From positions 1-64,000 of the forward strand of contig JAJZUS010000003.1 of NCBI GenBank assembly GCA_021848365.1: a stretch of 64,000 bases of DNA, in the 5' to 3' direction. Every line of letters starts with the position of its first letter. Position 1 is the first letter of the stretch. The notes under the pieces are model-generated. The model made no database searches and was not told the DNA's origin. It saw nothing but the letters and a program-made list of their open reading frames with translations. Shown here one piece after another: positions 1 to 9,688 of the stretch. The translations under genes were made by a program, and so were the position numbers. Source of the DNA: Actinomycetes bacterium. GTDB lineage: Bacteria; Actinomycetota; Acidimicrobiia; Acidimicrobiales; RAAP-2.

Positions 1-1
1 C

Positions 2-82
2 GTGAGGGTGCTCGCGCCTAACGGCACCGTGATCCGGCGGCTCACTCTCGACCCCTCGCGCAGGTTCCAACCTCGGCGATAG
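2..82 (+). CDS. C-terminal fragment of a possible IS481/integrase-type transposase (truncated by window edge)
   Basis: Open frame from the window edge to TAG at 80-82 encodes VRVLAPNGTVIRRLTLDPSRRFQPRR, resembling the 'LTLDPTRxYQP' tail of IS481-type integrases (recalled, not searched). Confidence 0.35.
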   Translation: MRVLAPNGTVIRRLTLDPSRRFQPRR

Positions 83-127
83 CGTCTGTGGGTTCAGACG
101 TCCCAGAAACCCTGAGACATAACACGG

Positions 128-207
128 TGCGGGCGGCGGGACTCGAACCCACACTCCGAAGAACTGGTACCTAAAACCAGCGCGTCTGCCAATTTCGCCA
201 CGCCCGC
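128..207 (-). tRNA. tRNA-Leu (anticodon UAG)
   Basis: Minus strand GCGGGCG...CTGGT-TTTAGGT-ACCAG...GGTTCGAGTCC...CGCCCGC; long variable arm; acceptor stem pairs; CCA not fully encoded. Confidence 0.9.
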
Positions 208-253
208 GCGGCCCCACTCTACGGGACCGGGTGGTGAGCGAAGGACCGTCCAG

Positions 254-259
254 TAGATT
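254..259 (+). promoter_or_regulatory. -10 box TAGATT, 6 nt before the clpP ATG (leaderless-type)
   Basis: TAGATT-gttccc-ATG. Confidence 0.5.
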
Positions 260-265
260 GTTCCC

Positions 266-853
266 ATGGATACAGCGGCAATGTCCGACTCGATGGCCGG
301 AAACGACCTCAATCAGCGGCTCCTGCGGGAGAGGATCGTCTTCCTGGGCACGCAGGTGGACCAGGCCACCGCGAACCGAATCTGCTCCGAGCTGCTGCTC
401 CTCGAGGCCGAGGATCCGGACCGGGACATCAGCCTCTACATCAACTCTCCCGGTGGCTCGGTGACCGACGGGCTGGCGATCTACGACACGATGCAGTACG
501 TGAAGTGCGACATCCGAACGATCTGCCTTGGGATGGCCGCGTCCATGGGGCAGTTCCTGCTGTGCGCGGGGACCAAGGGAAAGCGCTTCGCGCTGCCGCA
601 CTCGCGCATCCTCATGCACCAGCCTTCCATGGGGGGAATGCAGGGTCAGGCGTCGGACATCGCGATCCAGGCCGAGCAGATCGTGTACCTGAAGAAGATG
701 CTCGCCGAGCGGATCGCTTTCCACACTGGTCAGCCGCTCGAGCGCATCGAGGCGGACTCCGACCGAGACCGCTGGTTCACGGCGGACGAGGCCCTGGAGT
801 ACGGATTCATCGACGCGGTCATCGACCGGTCGGCTCTGCGCCAAGAGGCCTAG
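266..853 (+). CDS. clpP: ATP-dependent Clp protease proteolytic subunit
   Basis: [11 protein letters not shown] (catalytic Ser) and [15 protein letters not shown] (catalytic His) motifs, 195 aa. Confidence 0.95.
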   Translation: MDTAAMSDSMAGNDLNQRLLRERIVFLGTQVDQATANRICSELLLLEAEDPDRDISLYINSPGGSVTDGLAIYDTMQYVKCDIRTICLGMAASMGQFLLCAGTKGKRFALPHSRILMHQPSMGGMQGQASDIAIQAEQIVYLKKMLAERIAFHTGQPLERIEADSDRDRWFTADEALEYGFIDAVIDRSALRQEA

Positions 854-1779
854 TGGACGACGCGCCGGCGACTCGTCGCCCCGGGTCGGCGGCGCCGGTG
901 CGCGTGGTTAGTGCGCGTCCCAGCCTGCGCGCGCGGTTGCGCAACCTGGCGGAGCGACGCGAGTTGCTCACCGGAATGATCACGTCGGACATCCGGATCA
1001 AGTACAAGGGCTCGGCACTCGGCATCTTCTGGTCGATGCTCTCGCCGGCCCTGACCCTCGCGACGTACTACCTGGTGTTCTCCGTCTTCCTCAAGAACGG
1101 CATCCCCAACTTCGTCGTGTATCTCTTCGCGGGCCTGGTGGTGTGGAACCTTTTCCAGGGTGGCGTCTCGTCGTCGACGGGAGTGATCGTGGACCGGGCG
1201 GGTCTGGTGAAGAAGGTCTCGTTCCCCCGAGAGATCCTGGCCCTGTCGAACATCGGCGCGGCCGTCATCTACTTCCTTATTCAGCTGGGCGTCCTAGCGG
1301 TCTTCCTACTCATCATCGGCCACGCGCCGGCGTGGGGATTCGTGGCCGTGCTGCCCCTCGCCTTTCTCGCCCTGTACTTCTTGACCGCCGCGGTCGGCAT
1401 CGTGATGTCGGCCGTCACCGTCTACCTACGCGATGTGCGCCACCTGATGGACGTGGTGCTCCAGCTGTGGTTCTGGCTTTCGCCAGTCGTCTACTCGTAC
1501 GAGAACTCCATCGCGGCACCGCTGCGCCGCCACGGGCTCACCGCCCTCTACTTCCTCAACCCGGTGACGCCGATCATCATCACCTTCCAGCGGGCTTTCT
1601 ACGCGGCGCCCGTCGTGCGCTCGACGACGACCGGACTTGCCCTGCACGTGCTGCCCTCGTGGTCGCTGGGGGAGTTCGTCGTCATCAACGCCGGGCTCGC
1701 CGTCGGGTCGTTCATCCTCTTCCTCCTCGCGCTGGTCGTTTTCGGGCGCCTCGAGGGCAACTTCGAATCGGAGCTGTGA
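853..1779 (+). CDS. ABC-2 type polysaccharide export permease (Wzm-like)
   Basis: ITSDIRIKYKGSALGIFWSMLSPALTL motif, multiple TM segments; GTG start overlaps the clpP stop (TAGTG). Confidence 0.88.
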   Translation: MDDAPATRRPGSAAPVRVVSARPSLRARLRNLAERRELLTGMITSDIRIKYKGSALGIFWSMLSPALTLATYYLVFSVFLKNGIPNFVVYLFAGLVVWNLFQGGVSSSTGVIVDRAGLVKKVSFPREILALSNIGAAVIYFLIQLGVLAVFLLIIGHAPAWGFVAVLPLAFLALYFLTAAVGIVMSAVTVYLRDVRHLMDVVLQLWFWLSPVVYSYENSIAAPLRRHGLTALYFLNPVTPIIITFQRAFYAAPVVRSTTTGLALHVLPSWSLGEFVVINAGLAVGSFILFLLALVVFGRLEGNFESEL

Positions 1780-2927
1780 TGTCCGAGGTCATCGCGGTTG
1801 ACGGCGTCTCGAAGCGCTTCAAGATCCACCACGAGCGTCACAACTCGCTGAAGGAGAGGATCCTCCACCCTGGGGCGGGCAGCACGGAGCTCTTCGAGGC
1901 CCTCCGCGACGTGAGCTTCTCGGTGGGCGAGGGCGAGACGGTGGGCATCCTCGGGCACAACGGCTCGGGAAAGTCGACACTGTTGAAGTGCGTCTGCGGC
2001 GTCCTCCAGCCATCGGCTGGCCAGATTCGACTGCGCGGCTCCCTCGCTGCGCTGCTCGAGTTGGGTGCGGGATTCCAGCACGAGCTCTCGGGACGCGACA
2101 ACGTCTACCTCTACGGCTCCATGCTCGGCTTCTCGCGTAAGCGCGTCGATCAGATCTTCGACGACATCGTGGACTTCAGCGAGTTGGCTCACTTCATCGA
2201 CACGCCGGTCAAGTTCTACTCGAGTGGCATGTACGTACGTCTCGCCTTCGCCGTGGCCGTCAACGTCGATCCCGACATCCTGGTGGTCGACGAGGTTCTG
2301 GCGGTAGGGGACGAGCGTTTCCAGGCGAAGTGCATCGATCGCATTCGCACGTTCCAGCGCGAGGGGCGGACCATCCTCCTCGTCACGCACCAGGCCGACA
2401 CGGTGAAGGCGATCTGTGATCGGGCGATCGTCCTCGACCACGGCCTAAAGGTCGCCGATGGCGAGGTGGGAGAGGGCCTCCGCATCTTCCGTGAGCACCT
2501 TCTCGGTGGCGCTGCCCCGGGATCGACTCCGTCCGCGCCGGCGGTCCGCATCGAGGCGGTGAGCGCACCATCCGGCTCGTTCGAGGTTCGCCACGGCGGT
2601 CAACTCGACCTCGAGGTCGACCTCGTCTCAGACCAAGCCGTGAGTGGAAACCTCGTGATCGAGGTCTACACGCGCTCGGGCCTCCTGGTGAGCCGCAACG
2701 ACGCTCAGGCCGCGCCGGTGGACCTGGCGCCGGGTGCGACGCGCGTGACGGTCGGCTTGAGTGACGTTCCACTGCTCGACGGGGTCTACGACGTGAACGT
2801 CGGCGTCGTCGATCCGCAGGGCGGGACGGTCCTGGGGTGGCGGGAGAAGGCGGCCGCCATCCAGGTGATCTACGACGGTCGAGCGGGCGGGGTCGTGGCT
2901 CTTGACGCAGCCGTCACTCAGTGGTGA
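1779..2927 (+). CDS. Polysaccharide ABC exporter ATP-binding protein (Wzt-like) with C-terminal extension
   Basis: Walker A GHNGSGKST, TagH/Wzt-like NBD (YSSGMYVRLAFAVA), about 130 aa C-terminal Wzt-like domain. Confidence 0.9.
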   Translation: MSEVIAVDGVSKRFKIHHERHNSLKERILHPGAGSTELFEALRDVSFSVGEGETVGILGHNGSGKSTLLKCVCGVLQPSAGQIRLRGSLAALLELGAGFQHELSGRDNVYLYGSMLGFSRKRVDQIFDDIVDFSELAHFIDTPVKFYSSGMYVRLAFAVAVNVDPDILVVDEVLAVGDERFQAKCIDRIRTFQREGRTILLVTHQADTVKAICDRAIVLDHGLKVADGEVGEGLRIFREHLLGGAAPGSTPSAPAVRIEAVSAPSGSFEVRHGGQLDLEVDLVSDQAVSGNLVIEVYTRSGLLVSRNDAQAAPVDLAPGATRVTVGLSDVPLLDGVYDVNVGVVDPQGGTVLGWREKAAAIQVIYDGRAGGVVALDAAVTQW

Positions 2928-3588
2928 GGGGCAGTGAGGGGTAACGGCGCAGGGCGCCCCAGCGACCCAGCCGTCCGAGGTTGAACGGATAGGTCGCGCG
3001 CGATAGCAGTCGCCGGTCGCCACGGGAGTTGCCGTAGGCGTAGACGTCGGGCGGTGCGGGATATCCCCGGCTGTCGATCCACTCCTCGAGGCGCCGCATC
3101 TTCTCCTTGCCGCGACAGTTCCGGCCGAGGTAGCCCCCGGTCAGACGTCCGAGCGGATCGACCGCGAGGCGGGTGCCGAGGGCTCCGTGCGCACCCAGCT
3201 CGCCGGCCACGATGTCGACGTAGACCTCGGGTGAGGCGGAGACGAGGACGACCTCGTGTCCCTGATCCAAGTGCCAGCGGAGTCGCGCCACCGTTTGGCT
3301 CCGGAGGTGGCGTTGCAGATGCTCGAGGATGAAGGTCCGTGAGGCGCGCTCCACGGTCGACCACTCACGCCCGGCGAGGAGTGAGCGGAAGAGTCGCTCC
3401 TTGGCGTGATCAGCGGTACGGCCAGATCGCAGCGCGCCCAGCGTGAGGGGCACGACGAGCCGTGCGGCGGCTCGAAGCGCAACGCCACGGCCCGCGACGT
3501 GCTCGAGCCACTTGAAGACGCTCCCTCCGTCGGTCAGCGTCCCGTCCAGGTCGAAGGCGGCCACGACGGGTGGCGAGGCGTTGGGCAT
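2914..3588 (-). CDS. HAD-IB family hydrolase / phosphoserine phosphatase-like
   Basis: FDLDGTLT and VSASPEVYV motifs; convergent overlap with wzt. Confidence 0.85.
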   Translation of the reverse strand: MPNASPPVVAAFDLDGTLTDGGSVFKWLEHVAGRGVALRAAARLVVPLTLGALRSGRTADHAKERLFRSLLAGREWSTVERASRTFILEHLQRHLRSQTVARLRWHLDQGHEVVLVSASPEVYVDIVAGELGAHGALGTRLAVDPLGRLTGGYLGRNCRGKEKMRRLEEWIDSRGYPAPPDVYAYGNSRGDRRLLSRATYPFNLGRLGRWGALRRYPSLPLTTE

Positions 3589-3690
3589 TGACCCATTCTC
3601 ACAGGTGCCGGTGGCTCCCGTCGACGCGGTCACGCGAATCGCTCAGTGCCGACCCACCCTAGGCTGGAGCACCGGAGCGAAGGAGATTCC

Positions 3691-4527
3691 ATGTCGAGCA
3701 CATTCACGTTCGCTGGTCAGACAGTCCACCGGCTGGGTTTCGGCGCGATGCGCATCACGGGGCCCGGCGTGTGGGGCCCACCGGCCGATCGTGACGAGGC
3801 CATCCGCGTCCTTCGCCGGGCCGTCGAATTGGGCGTGGACTTCATCGACACCGCCGACTCCTACGGTCCGGTCGTCTCCGAAGAACTGATCCACGAGGCT
3901 CTACACCCCTACGGTCCGGTGCGGGTCGCGACGAAGGCCGGTCTCCTTCGCACCGGTCCCGACGAGTGGACGCCCTGCGGCCGTCCCGAGTACCTGCGCC
4001 AGCAGTGTGAACTCTCCCTTCGACGGCTGGGGGTCGAGTCGATCGATTTGTTTCAGCTTCATCGGATCGACCCGACGGTGCCTGCCGAAGAGCAGTTCGG
4101 CCTGCTGAAGGCGCTGCTCGACGAGGGAAAGGTTCGTGCGATCGGGTTGTCCGAGGTGAGCGTCGACGAGATCCGGGCGGCCCAGCAGGTGGTCGCGATC
4201 TCGACCGTCCAGAACCTCTACAACGTTGCGAATCGCAAGAGTGAGGACGTCCTCGCCTACTGCGAGGAGCAGGGCATCGGATTCATCCCGTGGTTCCCGG
4301 TGGCGGCCGGACGACTCGCGCGGCCGGGCGGACCGCTCGACACGGCGGCGACCGAGCTCGGCATCACGGTGGCTCAACTGGCGATCGCCTGGCTGCTCGC
4401 GAAGAGCCCGGTCATGCTGCCGATCCCGGGGACGGGAAGCGTCGCCCACCTCGAAGAGAACTGCGCGGCCGGCTCGGTGGTACTGCCGACCGAGGTCGTC
4501 GCACAGCTGGAGCAGCTGCGCGATTAG
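3691..4527 (+). CDS. Aldo/keto reductase
   Basis: [24 protein letters not shown]..., IPGTGS motifs. Confidence 0.92.
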   Translation: MSSTFTFAGQTVHRLGFGAMRITGPGVWGPPADRDEAIRVLRRAVELGVDFIDTADSYGPVVSEELIHEALHPYGPVRVATKAGLLRTGPDEWTPCGRPEYLRQQCELSLRRLGVESIDLFQLHRIDPTVPAEEQFGLLKALLDEGKVRAIGLSEVSVDEIRAAQQVVAISTVQNLYNVANRKSEDVLAYCEEQGIGFIPWFPVAAGRLARPGGPLDTAATELGITVAQLAIAWLLAKSPVMLPIPGTGSVAHLEENCAAGSVVLPTEVVAQLEQLRD

Positions 4528-6261
4528 TCAGTCGCTCGACACCTCGTGCCGTAGTTGACGCTTGAGAACTTTGCCCTGAGGGTTTCGGGGTAGGGGTTCG
4601 TCGCGCAGGAAGATTCGCGTCGGGATCTCGAAGTGGGCGAGGAGGGGGCGAAGGAACACGCGCAGCTCCTCGGGATCGATGGAGCGTCCGGCCCGAGGGA
4701 CGATGACCGCGGCGACCTCCTCGCCCCACACGGGGTGGGGGAGGCCGACGACGGCGCAGTCGGCCACGTCGGGGTGCTCGAAGAGCGCGGCCTCGACGCC
4801 GACGGAGTAGACGTTCTCTCCGCCACGGATGATCATGTCCTTCGCTCGGTCGACGATGTGAATGAACCCATCGGGATCCATGCGGGCGATGTCGCCGGTG
4901 TGGAGCCAGCCGTGGGTGAAGGCGCGCGCCGTCTCCTCGGGCTTGTTCCAGTAGCCCCGCACGACGCTCGGGCCGCGGACCCAGAGCTCGCCGAGCTCGT
5001 CGGCGGGGAGGCGATCGACCGGGGGTTCTGGCCCATCCCATCCTTCCGGGACGATGGCCGCCTCGCACACGGGGACCACCGGTCCGCAGCTGGTCGGTCG
5101 CTCGACGTAATCGGGGCCGGAGTTCAGGGCAATGGCCGCGGAGGTCTCCGTCAACCCGTAGCCGTTGCCGGGTTGGGCGAGGTCGAAGCCTTCACGGATG
5201 CGTCGGACGAGATCCGGGGGCGCGGGGGCCCCACCGTAGGAGACCGAGCGGACGCTCGAGGTGTCCGTCGTGGCGAACGAGGGGTGGTCGAGGATCTGCA
5301 TGGCGATCGTCGGGACGCCACCGATGAGGGTGATGCGCTCTCGTTCGATGAGCCGCAGGGCGTCACCCGCGTCGAAATGGTGCATCATCACGAGCTTGCC
5401 GCCCGCGGCTGTGTTGACGACCATGACGGCGAGACACCCCGTGGCGTGGAAGAGGGGCACGTTGAGGAGGCTCGCGTTCGGGGACTCGCGCCGGCGCTCG
5501 TCCTCCGAGGGCGGGAAGCGCAGCGCTGAGCGTTGCGAGATGAAGAACAGGTTCATCAGGTTCGTGGTGGCGTTGCGGTGGGTGCCCACCGCCCCCTTGG
5601 GGTGGCCGGTCGTCCCCGACGTGTAGAACATCGTGGCGTCATCGTCGGGGGAGATCGCGACGTCGATCGGGGTCGCGTCCGGGGCGACGTCACCTAGGAC
5701 GTCGACGTAGTCCACGATCCGCACCCGGGGGTGCGACGGACGCTCGGCGGGCACGGCCGCCGACGGCAGTACGACCACGGTGCGCAAGGCGGGCAGTCGA
5801 TCGAGGAGCGGCGCGATGCGCGCGAGTCGCTCGTCGTCGACGAACAGCACGCTCGCCGAGGAGTCCATGAGGCCGTACTCCAGTTCGTCGGCGCTCCACC
5901 AGGCGTTGAGCAGGACGGCGATCGCGCCCGCACTGATCGCCCCCCAGAACGCGATGACCCACGTGGGGAGGTTTCGGGCCGCGATGGCCACTCGGTCGCC
6001 GGGGCGCACACCGTCGGCGTGCAGGCGGTGCGAGAGGGTGGCGGCCCGGCGGTAGTGCTCATCGAAGGTCAGACGTACGTCCTCGTAGACGAGGAAGTCA
6101 CGCTCGGCGTGGCGAAGCGAGAGGTCGAGGACGTCCCGCAGCGTCCGGGGTGCGTAGCGCCAGACCGACGTCTCGCGTCCCGCGACGACGTCGCGCTCCA
6201 TCTCGAACATCTGGCCCGGCGCCGTCAGCACGGCCGTTGCCTCGTCGACGGTCATCGCCAT
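4528..6261 (-). CDS. AMP-dependent acyl-CoA synthetase/ligase
   Basis: MFYTSGTTGHPKGA, YGLTETSA, GWLHTGDIA, GKVLKRQLR motifs. Confidence 0.93.
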   Translation of the reverse strand: MAMTVDEATAVLTAPGQMFEMERDVVAGRETSVWRYAPRTLRDVLDLSLRHAERDFLVYEDVRLTFDEHYRRAATLSHRLHADGVRPGDRVAIAARNLPTWVIAFWGAISAGAIAVLLNAWWSADELEYGLMDSSASVLFVDDERLARIAPLLDRLPALRTVVVLPSAAVPAERPSHPRVRIVDYVDVLGDVAPDATPIDVAISPDDDATMFYTSGTTGHPKGAVGTHRNATTNLMNLFFISQRSALRFPPSEDERRRESPNASLLNVPLFHATGCLAVMVVNTAAGGKLVMMHHFDAGDALRLIERERITLIGGVPTIAMQILDHPSFATTDTSSVRSVSYGGAPAPPDLVRRIREGFDLAQPGNGYGLTETSAAIALNSGPDYVERPTSCGPVVPVCEAAIVPEGWDGPEPPVDRLPADELGELWVRGPSVVRGYWNKPEETARAFTHGWLHTGDIARMDPDGFIHIVDRAKDMIIRGGENVYSVGVEAALFEHPDVADCAVVGLPHPVWGEEVAAVIVPRAGRSIDPEELRVFLRPLLAHFEIPTRIFLRDEPLPRNPQGKVLKRQLRHEVSSD

Positions 6262-6268
6262 TGGCGCG

Positions 6269-6274
6269 ACCTTA
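6269..6274 (-). promoter_or_regulatory. -10 box TAAGGT, 7 nt before the acyl-CoA synthetase ATG (leaderless-type)
   Basis: Minus strand TAAGGT-cgcgcca-ATG. Confidence 0.45.
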
Positions 6275-6823
6275 CTGCGGCGCCGTTTCGCTGGCGCGGA
6301 AGGCTCGCTCCCGGTAGTAGGCGAGCTCCGCGACGGATTCGCGAATGTCGTCGAGCGCCCGGTGGGTGCTCGACTTGTCGGGCATCGCGCTGAGAATGTC
6401 GGGCCGCCACCGGCGCAGCAGTTCCTTGATGGTGGAGACGTCGACGTTGCGGTAGTGGAAGAAGGCCTCGAGGGTTGGCATGTACTCCTGCAGGAACCGG
6501 CGGTCCGTGCCGATGGAATTGCCGCACAGCGGCACGGTTCGTGGCTCGGCGACGTGCTGGTGCAGGAAGTCCAGCGTTGCGGCCTCCGCCTCCGCCAGCT
6601 CGGTCGTCGCCGTGCGCAGGGCGTCGAGGAGGCCCGAGCGCTGGTGCATCCCCACGACGACCTCCTCCATCTGAGCGAGTTGGTCGTCAGTGGTCCGAAT
6701 GACGAGGTCGGGCCCCACGGCGACGACGTTCAGGTCGTCGTCGGTCACGAGCGACGCGATCTCGACGATCACGTGGCGCCGCGGGTCGAGGCCGGTCATC
6801 TCGAGGTCTATCCAGGCGAGCAC
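6272..6823 (-). CDS. orn: Oligoribonuclease
   Basis: WIDLEMTGLDP DEDD exonuclease start, HRALDDIRES. Confidence 0.95.
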   Translation of the reverse strand: MLAWIDLEMTGLDPRRHVIVEIASLVTDDDLNVVAVGPDLVIRTTDDQLAQMEEVVVGMHQRSGLLDALRTATTELAEAEAATLDFLHQHVAEPRTVPLCGNSIGTDRRFLQEYMPTLEAFFHYRNVDVSTIKELLRRWRPDILSAMPDKSSTHRALDDIRESVAELAYYRERAFRASETAPQ

Positions 6824-6830
6824 GACGACG

Positions 6831-6836
6831 ACACTA
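6831..6836 (-). promoter_or_regulatory. -10 box TAGTGT, 7 nt before the orn GTG (leaderless-type)
   Basis: Minus strand TAGTGT-cgtcgtc-GTG. Confidence 0.45.
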
Positions 6837-6859
6837 GAGGACCCGTGGCGGAGCGTCGG

Positions 6860-6865
6860 TAGCCT
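6860..6865 (+). promoter_or_regulatory. -10 box TAGCCT, 6 nt before the dut GTG (leaderless-type)
   Basis: TAGCCT-ggagtc-GTG. Confidence 0.5.
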
Positions 6866-6871
6866 GGAGTC

Positions 6872-7306
6872 GTGGACATTACCTTTCGCGTCGTGCGACC
6901 TGGAGCCGCGCTACCCCAGAACGCTCACAGCGGCGACGCCGGGTTCGACCTGGTCGCCATCGACACGGAGCGCCTCGCACCGGGCGGCGGCCGCGCTCTC
7001 GTGGGGACGGGACTCGCGATCGCGATTCCCGACGGCTTCGCGGGCTTCGTCCTGCCCCGCAGTGGTCTCGCCAGCCATCACGGTGTCACCTGCGTGAACT
7101 CTCCGGGGCTCATCGACGCGGGCTATCGAGGAGAGATCCGGGTAGCTCTCGTGAACCTGGACCCGAGCGAGGTCTACGTCGTGCGCCCGGGTGACCGTAT
7201 CGCCCAACTCGTCGTGCTCCCGATCCCGACCCTCGAGTTTCGCGAGGTCGATGAGCTACCTCCGTCGGCACGAGGGGTCGGGGGCTTCGGCAGCTCCGGC
7301 CGGTGA
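6872..7306 (+). CDS. dut: dUTP diphosphatase
   Basis: HSGDAGFDL, PRSGLA, SPGLIDAGYRGEIRVALVN, GVGGFGSSGR motifs. Confidence 0.95.
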   Translation: MDITFRVVRPGAALPQNAHSGDAGFDLVAIDTERLAPGGGRALVGTGLAIAIPDGFAGFVLPRSGLASHHGVTCVNSPGLIDAGYRGEIRVALVNLDPSEVYVVRPGDRIAQLVVLPIPTLEFREVDELPPSARGVGGFGSSGR

Positions 7307-7342
7307 GCGGCGTCGACGCGGCTCCGCTAGTATGTGCTCGAC

Positions 7343-7418
7343 GCGGACGTAGCTCAGTTGGTAGAGCGCGACCTTGCCAAGGTCGAGGTCGCCGGTTCGA
7401 GCCCGGTCGTCCGCTCCA
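7343..7418 (+). tRNA. tRNA-Gly (anticodon GCC)
   Basis: GCGGACG...CGACC-TTGCCAA-GGTCG...GGTTCGAGCC...CGTCCGC-T-CCA; CCA encoded. Confidence 0.95.
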
Positions 7419-7420
7419 CC

Positions 7421-7452
7421 GATGAGCCCCGGCCAATTGGCCGGGGCTCATC
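7421..7452 (+). terminator. Perfect 32-nt palindrome / hairpin after tRNA-Gly
   Basis: GATGAGCCCCGGCCAATTGGCCGGGGCTCATC: 14 bp stem with AATT loop, no downstream T-tract. Confidence 0.7.
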
Positions 7453-7490
7453 GCATTGGCGGCTGTTCGGTCGGGTGATGGAGGAGGCCC

Positions 7491-8720
7491 ATGCGTATCG
7501 TCGGGGAGTCGGAGATCCGGGCGGCGGTGGCGGCTCTTCGCCGGGACGAGCCGCGCGTGGTCGTCGGTGGGAACACCGCCACTCCGTGGCAACTGCTCCG
7601 GGCGGTTGACCAGGCCCTGCCGCGCTACCGGGTCTTCGTCCTCAATCCTCAGGATCCCTGGCCTCAGCGGGACGGGCTGATCACCGAGTCTCCGTTCATC
7701 GGCCCGGGAGTACGCGGTCGGGACGACGTGGACTTCCTACCGATGCGCCTGTCGCTCGTGCCGCGCCTCTTCGCGACGTCGCGCCGGCCCGACGTGGTCC
7801 TGGTCCAGACGTCCGCACCGCACCGGGGGCGCGTCTCACTCGGCATCGAGGTCAACATTCTGCCCGCCGCCATCCAGGCGGTGCGTCGCGAGGGTGGGTT
7901 GGTGATCGCCCAGGTCAATCCTCAGATGCCCTACACCTTCGGGGACGCGGAGCTCGATGAGGATCTGGTGGATTTTGCCCTGGAGGTCGATACTCCACTG
8001 CCTACGCTCGAGCCCCGACTCATCGACGACGCCGCTCGAGGGATCGGCGAGCGGATCGCCTCGAGGATCGGCGACGGCGCGACGTTGCAGATGGGAATAG
8101 GCCAGTTGCCGGACGCGGCACTCCAGTTCCTTGGGGATCGCCGACACCTGGGCATTTGGACCGAGATGATCTCCGATGGCGTCGTCGCACTCGATCGAGC
8201 CGGGAGTCTTGACATCGATCGGGTGATCTCGACGACGTTCATGTTCGGCAGCGAGGATCTCTACCGCTGGGCGCATCGAAATCCCCGCGTGGTGCTGCGA
8301 CGCACCGAGGTCGCGAACAATCCCGCCCGCATTGCGGATCAGCCCTCCATGATCTCGATCAACACGGCGGTCGAGGTCGACCTTTACGCGCAGGCCAACG
8401 CGAGTTACGTCAGGGGGCGGGTCTTCTCCGGCTTCGGTGGCCAGCCCGACTTCGTGAGCGGAGCCCTGCACTCGCGTGACGGGCAGGCGATCTTGGCCCT
8501 GAGGTCGTGGCACGAGAAGTCGGGCGCCTCCACGATCGTCCCCCTGCTCTCGGCGCCGGTGTGCTCGTTCCAGCACAGCGCCGTCGTCACCGAGCACGGG
8601 GTAGCGGCGCTGTGGGGGTTCAGCCAGAGCGAGCAGGCGGCCGCCCTCATCTCGCAGGCCGCCGATCCTCGAGCTCGCGACGATCTGCGTCGCGCCGCCG
8701 CTCGCCTCGGTCTGCTCTAG
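7491..8720 (+). CDS. Acetyl-CoA hydrolase/transferase family protein (4-hydroxybutyrate CoA-transferase-like)
   Basis: LQMGIGQLPDA, HLGIWTEMISDGVV, GFGGQPDFVSGA motifs. Confidence 0.9.
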   Translation: MRIVGESEIRAAVAALRRDEPRVVVGGNTATPWQLLRAVDQALPRYRVFVLNPQDPWPQRDGLITESPFIGPGVRGRDDVDFLPMRLSLVPRLFATSRRPDVVLVQTSAPHRGRVSLGIEVNILPAAIQAVRREGGLVIAQVNPQMPYTFGDAELDEDLVDFALEVDTPLPTLEPRLIDDAARGIGERIASRIGDGATLQMGIGQLPDAALQFLGDRRHLGIWTEMISDGVVALDRAGSLDIDRVISTTFMFGSEDLYRWAHRNPRVVLRRTEVANNPARIADQPSMISINTAVEVDLYAQANASYVRGRVFSGFGGQPDFVSGALHSRDGQAILALRSWHEKSGASTIVPLLSAPVCSFQHSAVVTEHGVAALWGFSQSEQAAALISQAADPRARDDLRRAAARLGLL

Positions 8721-8758
8721 CGCGACGGCGGCTGCGTAGGCTGCGTGGCGGAGGACCG

Positions 8759-9688
8759 ATGATCCACCCTGCACTGCACCGCTACATCGAGTCGCTGCGC
8801 CAGTCGCCGCCGCCTCACCCGTCGACGATGACCCTCGACGAGCGCCGCACCCACTACCGAGAGGCCACGCGAGCGTGGTGGCCCGAGCCCCACCCCGTCG
8901 AGGTTCGGGACCTCTCCATCGACCTGGTCGATCGCCGGCTGGCCGCGCGGCTCTACGTGCCCACCGACGATGAGGGTCGCGCTCTCATCGTCTACTTCCA
9001 CGGCGGTTCGTTTGTCGTCGGCGACCTGGATAGCCATGACGGGCTCTGCCGTCGGCTGGCGTCGGACGCCCGCGTGCGCCTCCTCGCCGTTGACTACCGC
9101 CGGGCGCCGGAGAATCCGTTTCCGGCCGCGATCGACGACGCGGTCGACGTCGTTCGCTATCTCGCCGCTCACCGGGGCGACGTGGCTCAGCACGACGCCG
9201 CGCTCGTCGTCATGGGTGATTCGGCCGGCGCGACGATCGCCACGGTCGCGGCCTCGCTCATCGGTCGCGAGGTGGGTCTCGCGGCTCAGGTGCTCCTGTA
9301 CCCTACGCTCGGCCCAGAGATGTTGACCGATTCGGCTCACGTCTACGCCACGGGCTACGGCATCGAGCTCGATCACCTTCGCTACGACTACGGGCTCTAC
9401 CTCGCCGGACAGGTGGACCACACCGATCCTCGGGTCTCGCCCCTCATGAACGAGGACCTCACCGGAGCGCCACCGGCCATCATCGTGGTGGCCCAGTGCG
9501 ACCCCTTGCGTGACGAGGCGGTCGCGTACGCCGGGCTCCTGGAGCACTTCGACGTCCCGGTGACCCTGCTCGAGGCGGAGGGGATGGTCCACGGCTTCAT
9601 CCGGTTGGGGGGAACGATTCCCCAGGCCCTGGCGATCGTGGACGACGTCGCCGAGCACCTGCACCGGCGGATCGCGGAGCGGGCGTGA
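8759..9688 (+). CDS. Alpha/beta hydrolase (HSL-type esterase)
   Basis: YFHGGSFVVGD oxyanion motif and GDSAGA nucleophile motif. Confidence 0.92.
   Translation: MIHPALHRYIESLRQSPPPHPSTMTLDERRTHYREATRAWWPEPHPVEVRDLSIDLVDRRLAARLYVPTDDEGRALIVYFHGGSFVVGDLDSHDGLCRRLASDARVRLLAVDYRRAPENPFPAAIDDAVDVVRYLAAHRGDVAQHDAALVVMGDSAGATIATVAASLIGREVGLAAQVLLYPTLGPEMLTDSAHVYATGYGIELDHLRYDYGLYLAGQVDHTDPRVSPLMNEDLTGAPPAIIVVAQCDPLRDEAVAYAGLLEHFDVPVTLLEAEGMVHGFIRLGGTIPQALAIVDDVAEHLHRRIAERA

Noticed and set aside
505-852. N-terminal extension of the Wzm ORF over clpP
   Set aside because: Out-of-frame read-through of clpP; GTG at 853 overlapping the clpP stop is the sensible start.
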